From Flavobacteriaceae bacterium 3519-10 (GTDB lineage Bacteria; Bacteroidota; Bacteroidia; Flavobacteriales; Weeksellaceae): DNA of 64,000 bases. The notes beneath the pieces were generated by a model. The model did not search any database. It was not told the DNA's origin and worked only from the letters and a program-made list of their open reading frames with translations. How positions within the stretch are numbered: position 1 is the stretch's first letter; the number at the start of each line of letters is the position of its first letter. The position numbers and the translations under genes are program-made. Location: NCBI GenBank assembly GCA_000023725.1, contig CP001673.1, positions 940,342 through 1,004,341 of the forward strand. The letters are read 5' to 3'. Positions 34,427 to 42,242 of the stretch are shown here, piece after piece.

Positions 34427-36685
34427 TTAAATCTCCACATTCAACTTCTCGATCTTCTTGCGGTTTCCTACTACCCAAACGATGTCGTCGAGCTGAAGAA
34501 TTTCTGAAGATTCGGGATTCAGGATGCGCTCGTTACCGCGTCGGATGGCAATCACAAGTCCGTCTGTTTTATCACGGATGCCCGACTCGCGGATGGTGAG
34601 CCCTTTTTTCACCGAATGGTGATTGATCAGGATTTTCCCGAGTTTGATGTGATCCGCATTTTCTTCTGGAACCGATTCTTCACTGTCGAACACCGGTCTG
34701 AACGTTTGGAACTGTTCATCGGTACCAATAATCCCGACTTTGTCATACGGCATCAACACTTCATTACGGTCAGGTGTATGGATGAGTTTCGCGCCACGCT
34801 TAATGTAGCCGATATTGATCCCGAATTGCTCGCGCCACTGTAATTCCACAAGCGGCTTTCCGACGTACTCCGCCAACGGTTTTACCTGATGTTCTACGAT
34901 ATGTACATCCCATGCCGCGAGATTGCTGATCACTTCTGTATTTCCGGTGAGTCTGGTCAAAGCGGCATCTTCAGAATTCGTAGATCTGTCATTAAGATTG
35001 GTGATAAATCTTTTTTCGAGTCGGTCATAAAACTTATTAAGCCTTTTCGAAAACATAAACATAAAGACGATTGCCACCGGAATTGTGATGAAGAATGAAA
35101 TGGTCGTAGAGGCAAACCTGTCGAGGAAAAAGCCAAGGATCACGATGCCCAGAGCGATACGTGTAATTTCGATGATCAAAAGCGGCCCGCGGTTGTATTT
35201 GGTTTTAGTCCAGAGCTCTTTGTAGGCCACGGTTCCGGGCCTTTTCACCATCAGCGCCCACAGGAAAGGCAGGATAAACAGCACAGGAAGCGCGTTGCCG
35301 ATGATATTTTTGATGTCGTTGCTGTCAAGATTTTCGTTGATAGCCGGGATGATGAAATTAGAGAACATCAGATAGATCGCAAGAATTATAATTCCGTTGA
35401 TCAGCAGGATGCGCGCATAAAGTTTAAGGATGGTTTTCCATGTAGATTCAGCCTGAATGTTCTGTGTATTTGATGAATACTGGTTAATTTTCTTAATGTA
35501 TTTGGGCGGAACCACCTTCACGAGCCAGTTATAGAAAGGCTCTGAAAGTTTAATTAAATACGGCGTTGTAAACGTCGTAATGGCTGAAACGCCGACCGCA
35601 ACGGGGAACAAAAAGTCGGAGATTACGCCTAAAGAAAGGCCTAATGTCGCCACGATGAACGCAAATTCACCGATCTGCGCCATACTCATCCCGACCTGTA
35701 TCGACTGTTTGAGAGGCTGACCCGAGAGCAGTGCGCCCAATGCTGAACTGAAGAGTTTTCCGAACAGCGTAAGCATCGTTACGATGAAAATAGGCCACGC
35801 GTACACCATCATCTCCTGATAATCGATCATCATACCTACCGACACGAAAAAAACGGCTGCAAACAGGTCTTTCACCGATTTCAGCGTGTGTTCTACCTTT
35901 TCTGCCACCGTGGTTTCGGCGATGATGGAGCCCATTACGAACGCGCCGAGTTCAGCGGAGAAACCAACATTCACTGCAATAAGAACCATTCCTAAACATA
36001 AACCGATAGAGACGATCAGCAGGATTTCGTCGTCAACCAAAGGCTTGATTTTCTTAAGTAAGGTCGGGATGAGGAAAATTCCAAGCAGGAACCATAAGAT
36101 AAGGAAGAACAGCAGTTTTGCGACAGTAAACAGGATCTGCGTGCCTTCAAATTCTTTTGTAACGGCGATTGTCGAGAGCAAAACCATCAGCAAAATCACC
36201 ACGATATCTTCTACCACGAGGACGCCGAAAACGGTCTTCGCGAAGTTTTTCGTCTTCACTCCCAACTCGTCAAACGCCCTGATAATAATGGTTGTGGACG
36301 AACTTGCGAGCATCCCGCCGAGGAACATACTGTCCATCACGCTCCAGCCGAGCCAGCGGCCGGTGTAGTAACCCGCGATCGTAATAAAAATAATCTCCAC
36401 GAAAGCCGTGATGGAGGCAGAACCACCGACATTCATCAGTTTCTTGAAACTGAACTCAAGGCCCAGACTGAAAAGCAGGAATATCACCCCGATTTCGGCT
36501 AATGTTTTAATGTTGGTGCTGTCTACAACCGACGGGAAAATGTTCAGATTCGGACTTACCAGAAACCCCGCAATAATATAGCCGAGCACGAGCGGCTGCT
36601 TGATTTTACGGAAAAGCAGCACCACAATTGCGGCAACAATTAATATTAAGGCTAAATCTTCAATTAACTTTGGTAAGTGTCCCAT
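34427..36685 (-). CDS. Kef-type monovalent cation:proton antiporter with C-terminal TrkA-C-like domain
   Basis: A 752-residue CPA2-family transporter. The N-terminal Na/H-exchanger domain of about 12 helices (residues 8-385) has LGYIIAGFLVSPNLN, IGVIFLLFSLGLEFSF, LASSSTTIIIRAFDELG and VEDIVVILLMV. A second helical segment (about 425-545) precedes two soluble parts; the last, LTIRESGIRDKTDGLVIAIR to the end, is a TrkA-C (RCK-C) domain. It exchanges K+ or Na+ for H+; the ion is inferred. The NAD-binding RCK-N domain of Kef is not evident. ATG at 36683-36685. Confidence 0.88.
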   Translation of the reverse strand: MGHLPKLIEDLALILIVAAIVVLLFRKIKQPLVLGYIIAGFLVSPNLNIFPSVVDSTNIKTLAEIGVIFLLFSLGLEFSFKKLMNVGGSASITAFVEIIFITIAGYYTGRWLGWSVMDSMFLGGMLASSSTTIIIRAFDELGVKTKNFAKTVFGVLVVEDIVVILLMVLLSTIAVTKEFEGTQILFTVAKLLFFLILWFLLGIFLIPTLLKKIKPLVDDEILLIVSIGLCLGMVLIAVNVGFSAELGAFVMGSIIAETTVAEKVEHTLKSVKDLFAAVFFVSVGMMIDYQEMMVYAWPIFIVTMLTLFGKLFSSALGALLSGQPLKQSIQVGMSMAQIGEFAFIVATLGLSLGVISDFLFPVAVGVSAITTFTTPYLIKLSEPFYNWLVKVVPPKYIKKINQYSSNTQNIQAESTWKTILKLYARILLINGIIILAIYLMFSNFIIPAINENLDSNDIKNIIGNALPVLFILPFLWALMVKRPGTVAYKELWTKTKYNRGPLLIIEITRIALGIVILGFFLDRFASTTISFFITIPVAIVFMFMFSKRLNKFYDRLEKRFITNLNDRSTNSEDAALTRLTGNTEVISNLAAWDVHIVEHQVKPLAEYVGKPLVELQWREQFGINIGYIKRGAKLIHTPDRNEVLMPYDKVGIIGTDEQFQTFRPVFDSEESVPEENADHIKLGKILINHHSVKKGLTIRESGIRDKTDGLVIAIRRGNERILNPESSEILQLDDIVWVVGNRKKIEKLNVEI

Positions 36686-36882
36686 TCTGCGTAAAAGTGT
36701 ATTTTCCCAAAAATAGGGAAATGCTTTAATTTTTCAAAGTGTTATTTTAAATTATCTGAAAAGTGCTGAGATTGAGAAGAAGCTGGTGTTTTTGAGGGGG
36801 TAGGAGGTGGATTGATATAGAGTAAAGTCAGGAGACTTTCCGCAGCAAGAAAGGAACTGGAGATTTTGAGGAGGTAAGTGCA

Positions 36883-38166
36883 TTATTTAAATAATGGACG
36901 TGTATATACTTTATTCACTACTCGATCTCTTAGTGCTGCTTTATTTGTAAAATTCCTTGTAATGTTTTTAATAATTTCACTGTAATTATCAGTGTTTTCA
37001 TCTTTCTGTCTGTAAAAAGGCTTGATTGAAGTGCAGTGTTTATTCTCGAATAATGTATTCAATAAAGTTCTATCTGAAATACCACATGAATGACCAAATA
37101 TAAAAATTTGATAATCATCCGAATTTATAAATTGGAGTAAAGATTTATATGATATACTTTCAAGATATTTTATAGACTTAATATTTTCAAGATATTTGTT
37201 GTCATCTAAATCCTCGATTGTTTTATAATCCTTATCAATTTCATCCCCAAAACCAAAAATTATTTTGTTGTTATTATCATTGCCGAGTTCTCCATGAATA
37301 TGTATTGTTGAAGTCGGAATCCTTTCTAAACCTTCTTCGTCATTAGGTGCTGAATTATATTTAGTTTCGAGACTTGTATAATTAAAGCTGAGAAATAAAA
37401 TTTCCTTTGGTCTGGATCGAAAATAGTTTGGGGAAGCTTCCGAAACTAATAGTTCTCTTAATTTTCTTCTTCTATTTTTTTCTTCTGTATGATAAAGATC
37501 CGCAATCAATTTTCGATCTCGATGATTTTCGGAAACTTCTTGAATAGTAGCATGATCGTTTTCAAGGGCTTTTACAGAAGGATGAATCCTTTGAAATTCT
37601 TGCTCTGTTAACTTATTTATGGAATCTTCAGAGAAATCTCTTAATTTAAAATCTGAATATATTTCATTATAGATATTTCTTCTTAAAATATTGTCATCTT
37701 CATCTACAGGAAATTTTTTATTAAATTCTTTTTCAACCTGTTCTAAATATAATTCAAGATGTTTCTTAATGACTGAAAAATCTTCATTTAATTCTGCAAT
37801 GGTATATCGTAAGTGCGGTTTTTTAAAACAATCTTTTAAAAAACTATAATAATCACTTTCAATATCTACCCAATTTAGACTCTCAATCCCTCGACTTAAA
37901 TTTTCCAAGAATTTATTTTTAAACCTCAGTGCTGTATGAGTATTACTTAATGTTGATTTAAGCGCTTTATATCCTTTTCCGGATATCCAATGTGATGGAA
38001 CTTTATCAATAATAATAAATTCATCTTCATATCGCTTGTCCCTATAATCGTCAGCTTGAATCTTTACATAAAGTTCTTCCCAAAAATGATTTAAGAAATT
38101 GAAGTAAGTTGTATTAATATTATGGGCTAAATCAAAACCATTTCCTATAAGTATTATTCGATTCAT
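36883..38166 (-). CDS. AbiH-family abortive-infection-like protein
   Basis: A 427-residue soluble protein. The N-terminus RIILIGNGFDLAHNINTTYF is the AbiH family hallmark (ILIGNGFDL). Later conserved points are WVDIESDYYSFLKD, ILFLSFNYTSLE, IHIHGEL, IIFGFGDE and the C-terminal IFIFGHSCGISDRTLL. AbiH was described as a phage-abortive factor in Lactococcus; the mechanism is not settled. The gene is much more AT-rich than its neighbours, with Lys/Asn/Ile-rich codons, and lies just after the beta-oxidation terminator. It looks acquired. No partner gene is present; the 197 bp between it and the antiporter hold nothing recognisable. Confidence 0.85.
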   Translation of the reverse strand: MNRIILIGNGFDLAHNINTTYFNFLNHFWEELYVKIQADDYRDKRYEDEFIIIDKVPSHWISGKGYKALKSTLSNTHTALRFKNKFLENLSRGIESLNWVDIESDYYSFLKDCFKKPHLRYTIAELNEDFSVIKKHLELYLEQVEKEFNKKFPVDEDDNILRRNIYNEIYSDFKLRDFSEDSINKLTEQEFQRIHPSVKALENDHATIQEVSENHRDRKLIADLYHTEEKNRRRKLRELLVSEASPNYFRSRPKEILFLSFNYTSLETKYNSAPNDEEGLERIPTSTIHIHGELGNDNNNKIIFGFGDEIDKDYKTIEDLDDNKYLENIKSIKYLESISYKSLLQFINSDDYQIFIFGHSCGISDRTLLNTLFENKHCTSIKPFYRQKDENTDNYSEIIKNITRNFTNKAALRDRVVNKVYTRPLFK

Positions 38167-38198
38167 TGTGTTATTTCCGGATATTTAGTGAGTCCTCT

Positions 38199-38206
38199 CA
38201 AATATA
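38199..38206 (-). promoter_or_regulatory. -7 box of the abiH-like gene
   Basis: Minus-strand TATATTTG matches TAnnTTTG, 32 bases before the ATG. The gene therefore has its own promoter downstream of the operon terminator. Confidence 0.5.
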
Positions 38207-38240
38207 CGCAAGTTAATGAGTTAGCTAATTTTTTCTTCAC

Positions 38241-38269
38241 AAAAAACGCCCGGGTCTCCCGAGGCGTTT
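38241..38269 (-). terminator. Terminator of the beta-oxidation operon
   Basis: On the minus strand AAACGCC pairs with GGCGTTT, with inner CGGGAG/CTCCCG-like pairing possible, followed by six T. It lies 23 bases past the acyl-CoA dehydrogenase stop. Confidence 0.85.
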
Positions 38270-38292
38270 CAGCAATTATTTCAAAACTGTTC

Positions 38293-40080
38293 CTAGTAAT
38301 GACCTCTCTCCACGTAATGCGCTGCAATTTTTTCGGTCAATGCAATTACATTCGGTTGGTTGGTGTATTTGGTGAATCTTCTTAAGCCTGAAAGCATCAT
38401 ACGCTGCTCGTCGCCTTCCGCGAAAGAAACAATTCCTTCTTTGGCAGCTGCGATGATTTTCTCTACGGCTTTGTAAAGGTTCAGCTGAGCCATTGCCACT
38501 TCCACAGAATCAGCGCTGAAATGTTTCTCGGCTCTTAAAATTGCGGATTCAGCCATGTAAATTTGGTTCAGGATTTCGGAAGCGTTCAACAGTAAATGCT
38601 GCTGCTTCTCAATATCCATCATGTATTTCTGAAGCGCAGCGCCTGAAACCATCAAGAATACTTTCTTCAGGTTGGTAAGCAATGCTTTTTCTTCGCTCAG
38701 CAATTCAGAATAATCCGGAACATCGAATGAAGGGATTCCCATCAGCTCCTTTCCAACTGCCATGGCAGGTTTCAAAAGGTCAATTTCACCTTTCATGGTT
38801 TTTTTAATCAACATCCCAACAGCCAAAAGACGGTTGATCTCGTTGGTTCCTTCATATATTCTCGAAATTCTTGAATCTCTCCAGGCCGCTTCCATCGGTG
38901 CGTCTTCGGAGAAGCCCATTCCACCATAAATCTGGATACCTTCGTCTGCAGTGTGCTGCGTTAAATCTGAAACGAAAACCTTAAGGATAGAACATTCAAC
39001 GGCGTATTCTTCAACACCTTTAAGTTCGGCTTCCTGATGGTTCATTCCACCCGCAACCAGCTCGTCGATTTTATCCTGAATGTCTCTTGCAGCGCGGTAA
39101 GAACCAGCTTCTGAAACAAAGATTCCGGTTGCCATCTCGGCGATTTTCTTTCTAACAGCGCCGAAAGTGGCGATCGCTACCCCAAACTGCTTTCTTTCGT
39201 TGGCATATTGAGTGGCGAGTGCAAGAATTCTTCGTTGTCCGTCAAGGTTTGCGGCTGCGAGTTTAATTCTGCCGACGTTCAAAGCATTCAACGCAATTTT
39301 AAATCCGTTGTTTCTTTCACCCAGAACGTTTTCGACAGGAACTTTCATGTCGTTGAAATAAACCTGACGGGTAGAAGAGGAGCGGATGCCCAGTTTGTGT
39401 TCTTCTTCACCCATGGTCATTTGCGCTGGATCTTCAAGTTCTGAACGGTTAATTACGAAACCCGTAATGTTTTTATCGTCCTCAATCTTAGCAAAAAACG
39501 TGAATGTGTCGGCAAAACCTGCGTTTGAGATCCACATTTTCTGTCCGTTGATGACGTAATGTTTGCCATCTTCGGAAAGTCTAGCTTTTGTTTTTCCTGA
39601 GTTCGCATCAGAACCTGCATCAGGTTCTGTTAGACAGTACGCTCCAAATTTTGTACCTGCAGCCAGATCCGGAAGATATTTATTTTTGAGTTCCTCCGAG
39701 CCGTAAAGCAGAATCGGCAAAGTTCCGATACCGGTATGCGCACCGTAAGCCGTTGCCACAGAACCGTTGGCGCCGGAAGCCATGTCACAAGCCAGCATCG
39801 TGGTGATGAAGCCCATGCCAAGTCCGCCGTACTGTTCAGGAACTGCCACACCAAGGATGCCCATTTCGCCCATTTTACGCATCACTTCTTCAGTGAGGGC
39901 ATAATCTTTCTTTTCGAAGCGCTCGCGGTGCGGCACCACTTCTTTATCTACAAACTCTCGGATGGAGTCGCGAAGCATTTTTTGCTCGTCGCTCAGTTCT
40001 TCAAGACTGAAAATTTCATTTGCGGGAATATCTCTGATGATGAATTCACCGCCTTTTAAGTTTTGGATTGTATCGCTCAT
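38293..40080 (-). CDS. Acyl-CoA dehydrogenase, very-long-chain type
   Basis: A 595-residue FAD enzyme that oxidises acyl-CoA to trans-2-enoyl-CoA and passes electrons to ETF, encoded at 55.7-57.5 kb. The acyl-CoA dehydrogenase core (about residues 25-430) has CLTEPDAGSDANS, MWISNAGFADTFTFFAK, ERKQFGVAIATFGAV and IQIYGGMGFSEDAPMEAAWR. The catalytic Glu is in RISRIYEGTNEINR. The extra C-terminal 165 residues are the extension typical of VLCAD-like enzymes. It is the last gene of the marR operon. The ATG at 40078-40080 lies 14 bp from the end of a heptamer-repeat element that separates it from the thiolase. Confidence 0.95.
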   Translation of the reverse strand: MSDTIQNLKGGEFIIRDIPANEIFSLEELSDEQKMLRDSIREFVDKEVVPHRERFEKKDYALTEEVMRKMGEMGILGVAVPEQYGGLGMGFITTMLACDMASGANGSVATAYGAHTGIGTLPILLYGSEELKNKYLPDLAAGTKFGAYCLTEPDAGSDANSGKTKARLSEDGKHYVINGQKMWISNAGFADTFTFFAKIEDDKNITGFVINRSELEDPAQMTMGEEEHKLGIRSSSTRQVYFNDMKVPVENVLGERNNGFKIALNALNVGRIKLAAANLDGQRRILALATQYANERKQFGVAIATFGAVRKKIAEMATGIFVSEAGSYRAARDIQDKIDELVAGGMNHQEAELKGVEEYAVECSILKVFVSDLTQHTADEGIQIYGGMGFSEDAPMEAAWRDSRISRIYEGTNEINRLLAVGMLIKKTMKGEIDLLKPAMAVGKELMGIPSFDVPDYSELLSEEKALLTNLKKVFLMVSGAALQKYMMDIEKQQHLLLNASEILNQIYMAESAILRAEKHFSADSVEVAMAQLNLYKAVEKIIAAAKEGIVSFAEGDEQRMMLSGLRRFTKYTNQPNVIALTEKIAAHYVERGHY

Positions 40081-40090
40081 TGTTGGGAAA

Positions 40091-40118
40091 TTTTAGATTT
40101 TAGATTTTAAATTTTAGA
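40091..40118. repeat. Heptamer array, 3' end of element A
   Basis: Four tandem heptamers on the plus strand: TTTTAGA, TTTTAGA, TTTTAAA, TTTTAGA, then TTTGG. Inverted partner of the array at 40594-40620. An 18-bp core (40104-40121) is repeated exactly at 40516-40533. Confidence 0.85.
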
Positions 40119-40131
40119 TTTGGTTTTTAGT

Positions 40132-40500
40132 TTAGGTTTTCACAGAATCATCATCATTATTTTCAGACGTTTTTATAATCTTCGTGAGAATATTTATAAT
40201 GCTTTCAATTTCAATTAGGGCAGCGTCAAAATTAACATCTACCAACCCCGATTGATTCAAAAGCCGGAACCAGTAGCGGGTTTCACGCGCTTCTTTGTTT
40301 GCGATTCTTAGTTTGTTAATAAAATCTTTTTTTGAACTTGCAGCTACAGATTCTTCGACGTTAGAACCAATAGATGTCCCCGAACGTAAGAATTGTTTTG
40401 ACAAGACAAATTCCTGTTGCTTTCTGCATTTTACGTAAAGATCGATGACTACCAACGCAAACGAGAAGCTTTTGTCCAATATCAAATTATCTTTACCCAT
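40132..40500 (-). CDS. Four-helix-bundle protein, S23 / 23S rRNA intervening-sequence family (A type)
   Basis: A 122-residue all-helical protein of the PF05635/TIGR02436 family. The family core is visible as QFLRSGTSIGSNVEESVAAS, then KDFINKLRIANKEARETRYW (about residues 36-76). Homologues are encoded in intervening sequences of bacterial 23S rRNA genes. The Avd accessory protein of diversity-generating retroelements has a similar four-helix fold and may bind nucleic acid. No catalytic residues are known. It lies within element A, in the middle of a metabolic operon with which it has no evident functional link. ATG at 40498-40500. Confidence 0.85.
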   Translation of the reverse strand: MGKDNLILDKSFSFALVVIDLYVKCRKQQEFVLSKQFLRSGTSIGSNVEESVAASSKKDFINKLRIANKEARETRYWFRLLNQSGLVDVNFDAALIEIESIINILTKIIKTSENNDDDSVKT

Positions 40501-40516
40501 TTTTTTAAATGTTGAA

Positions 40517-40544
40517 TTTTAAATTTTAGATTTTGGATTTTGGA
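40517..40544. repeat. Internal heptamer array of element A, just upstream of its gene
   Basis: Four tandem heptamers: TTTTAAA, TTTTAGA, TTTTGGA, TTTTGGA. Together with 40594-40615 it forms a perfect 22-bp inverted repeat (40512-40533 against 40594-40615) with a 60-base loop. It also repeats the 3'-end array directly. Confidence 0.85.
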
Positions 40545-40593
40545 AATGCAAATTTTCATAAATGCCAATCTTATGATTGCAAAATTTAATTTA

Positions 40594-40620
40594 AAATCTA
40601 AAATTTAAAATTCAAAATTT
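40594..40620. repeat. Heptamer array, 5' end of element A
   Basis: Plus-strand heptamers AAATCTA, AAATTTA, AAATTCA and AAATTT, the reverse complement of the other arrays. It ends exactly at the thiolase stop codon. Confidence 0.85.
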
Positions 40621-41799
40621 CTAAAGCAGCTCAAATATCGAAGCAGCTCCTTGGCCTGTTCCTACGCACATGGTGACCATTCCGTATTTGTTGCCGCGGG
40701 TACGCATTTCGTCCAACAGCTGGACGGTGAGTTTGGTTCCTGTACATCCGAGCGGATGACCGAGGGCAATGGCGCCACCGTTCACGTTCAGGATTTCTTT
40801 GTTTATATCAAGTTCTTTGATAATTGCAACTGACTGGGATGCAAAAGCTTCATTCATCTCGATAAGGTCGATATCCTTAAGATCGAGTCCGGCCTGTTTT
40901 AGTGCTTTCGGTATAGCGTAGAGCGGTCCCATACCCATAATTCGGGGTTCTAAACCAGCAGCGGAGTAAGCAACTAATCTTGCTTCAGGTTCAAGGCCTA
41001 ATTCTTTCACCATATCTTCACTCATCACGATCACGAAAGCAGCGCCATCACTCATCTGGGAAGAATTTCCGGCAGTAACTGAACCTCCGTTCGCGAAAAC
41101 AGGACGCAATTTTGCTAAACCTTCCAGTGAAGTGTCTTTCCTTGGACCTTCATCTACAGAGAAATCGAATTTCTTGGTCTGCATCTTCTGGTCTTCGTCC
41201 AGGAAATTGTATTCTACAGGAATGGAGACAATCTGATTCGCAAACCGTCCTTCTTCATTAGCTTTTAAAGCCTTCATGTGAGATTCAAATGCAAACTGAT
41301 CCTGCTCCTCACGAGAAATCTTATACTGGTTGGCTACCTCTTCCGCAGTGTAGCCCATTCCCCAGTAATAATCGGGGTGGGATTTCGCCACATCGGTTTC
41401 TGGAACGGGTTTATAACCGCCCATCGGGATGTAACTCATGGATTCGGTACCACCGGCGATAATACAGTCGGCCATACCAGCCTGAATTTTTGCGGAAGCA
41501 ATGGCGATCGCCTCACTTCCGGACGCGCAGTATCTGTTTACGGTTACGCCGGGAACTTTATCTGTGTTCAATCCCATTAAGGAAATCAAACGCGCGACAT
41601 TGAGTCCCTGTTCCGCCTCTGGCATTGCATTACCAACGATAAGGTCATCAATTCTGTCTTTGTCCAGTTGCGGTACCGCGGCCATCAGTTTTTCAATGAC
41701 GGTTGCCGCCAGAACGTCGGGTCTTGTAAATCTCAAACTGCCTTTTGGCGCCTTGCCTACGGCTGTTCTAAAGCCTTTTATTATATATGCTTGTTTCAT
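40621..41799 (-). CDS. fadA: Acetyl-CoA C-acyltransferase (3-ketoacyl-CoA thiolase)
   Basis: A 392-residue thiolase that cleaves 3-ketoacyl-CoA with CoA in the last step of beta-oxidation. The nucleophilic Cys is C91 in [11 protein letters not shown]. The second active-site set is [15 protein letters not shown] (His) and [10 protein letters not shown] (second Cys). It also has [13 protein letters not shown] and [10 protein letters not shown]. It lies third among the metabolic genes of the marR operon and is flanked on both sides by S23 elements. The ATG is at 41797-41799, and its stop TAG touches the terminal repeat of element A. Confidence 0.95.
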   Translation of the reverse strand: MKQAYIIKGFRTAVGKAPKGSLRFTRPDVLAATVIEKLMAAVPQLDKDRIDDLIVGNAMPEAEQGLNVARLISLMGLNTDKVPGVTVNRYCASGSEAIAIASAKIQAGMADCIIAGGTESMSYIPMGGYKPVPETDVAKSHPDYYWGMGYTAEEVANQYKISREEQDQFAFESHMKALKANEEGRFANQIVSIPVEYNFLDEDQKMQTKKFDFSVDEGPRKDTSLEGLAKLRPVFANGGSVTAGNSSQMSDGAAFVIVMSEDMVKELGLEPEARLVAYSAAGLEPRIMGMGPLYAIPKALKQAGLDLKDIDLIEMNEAFASQSVAIIKELDINKEILNVNGGAIALGHPLGCTGTKLTVQLLDEMRTRGNKYGMVTMCVGTGQGAASIFELL

Positions 41800-41809
41800 T
41801 TTTTTTGTT

Positions 41810-41844
41810 TTAGATGTTAGAAATGAGAAGTTAGAAGTTAGAAT
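41810..41844. repeat. Heptamer array, 3' end of element B
   Basis: Five tandem heptamers on the plus strand: TTAGATG, TTAGAAA, TGAGAAG, TTAGAAG, TTAGAAT. It is the inverted partner of 42208-42242 and runs up to the stop codon of the S23 gene. Confidence 0.85.
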
Positions 41845-42207
41845 CTAACCATTCATTAAGCTAGTTTTGAATTTGTAAATCATCTTTTGAATTTCCATTA
41901 AAACATTTAGTAAAGGCTGAATTTCTATCTCGCTTTTGAAATTTAATTCAACTAATAAAAGCAATTGAGTTTCTAATTCATAGCTTGAACCATTTGCAAT
42001 TCCTAAAAATTGATAAAATTCTTTAGGATTATTTCTTCCTGCTCCTTCAGCGATATTAGAAGGGATTGAAACAGCAGATCTTCTAATTTGCGAAACCAAC
42101 CCATGGTTCTCTGAAGCCGTTATATTTTCAGTTAATAAATAAATATCTTTAACTAAAACCATTGACTTTTGCCAAATAAGTAAATCCCGTAATCTTTGTG
42201 TTTTCAT
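41845..42207 (-). CDS. Four-helix-bundle protein, S23 / 23S rRNA intervening-sequence family (B type)
   Basis: A 120-residue all-helical protein of the PF05635/TIGR02436 family: WQKSMVLVKDIYLLTENI, QIRRSAVSIPSNIAEGAGR, then KEFYQFLGIANGSSYELETQ. The IPSNIAEG and IAN...ELET motifs mark the common bacterial S23 subfamily. It shares only scattered positions with the A-type protein 1.3 kb away, so the two did not arise by recent duplication. It starts with ATG (42205-42207) directly after the heptamer array and ends in TAG within the opposite array region. Function unknown. Confidence 0.88.
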   Translation of the reverse strand: MKTQRLRDLLIWQKSMVLVKDIYLLTENITASENHGLVSQIRRSAVSIPSNIAEGAGRNNPKEFYQFLGIANGSSYELETQLLLLVELNFKSEIEIQPLLNVLMEIQKMIYKFKTSLMNG

Positions 42208-42242
42208 CTAACTTCTAATTTCTAATGTCTAACTTCTAATTA
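42208..42242. repeat. Heptamer array, 5' end of element B
   Basis: Five exact-length heptamers on the plus strand: CTAACTT, CTAATTT, CTAATGT, CTAACTT, CTAATTA. On the gene strand these read as TTAGAAG-type units. The stop codon of the upstream dehydrogenase/hydratase gene lies inside the last unit. Confidence 0.85.

Larger units (their letters stand above)
40091..40620 (-). mobile_element. Element A: S23 cassette with heptamer inverted repeats, inserted between thiolase and acyl-CoA dehydrogenase
   Basis: This cassette of about 530 bp fills the thiolase/dehydrogenase junction. Its outer ends are imperfect inverted repeats of 27 bp (40095-40121 against 40594-40620, 24 of 27 matching). They are built from tandem TTAGATT-like heptamers. 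Inside lies one gene, for a four-helix-bundle S23 protein, and a further heptamer array just before that gene. The 5' end in gene direction abuts the thiolase stop TAG at 40621-40623. No transposase is present. The class of element is not one I can name; mobility is inferred from its parallel with element B. Confidence 0.6.
41810..42242 (-). mobile_element. Element B: S23 cassette with heptamer inverted repeats, inserted between hydratase and thiolase genes
   Basis: A cassette of about 430 bp with the same plan as element A. It has 25-bp imperfect inverted ends (41810-41834 against 42208-42232, 22 of 25 matching) made of TTAGAAG-like heptamers, and a single S23 gene between them. The upstream array reaches the ATG of the S23 gene directly and, on its other side, contains the stop codon TAG (42236-42238) of the upstream metabolic gene. 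The thiolase ATG is 11 bases past the other end. No transposase; mobility is inferred. Confidence 0.6.

Noticed and set aside
40081..40140. Heptamer tract as a possible CRISPR array
   Set aside because: Units are adjacent with no spacers, 7 bp long and AT-rich; no cas genes in the window.
40132..42207. Diversity-generating retroelement, because Avd proteins share the four-helix fold
   Set aside because: No reverse transcriptase, template repeat or variable repeat is present near either S23 gene.
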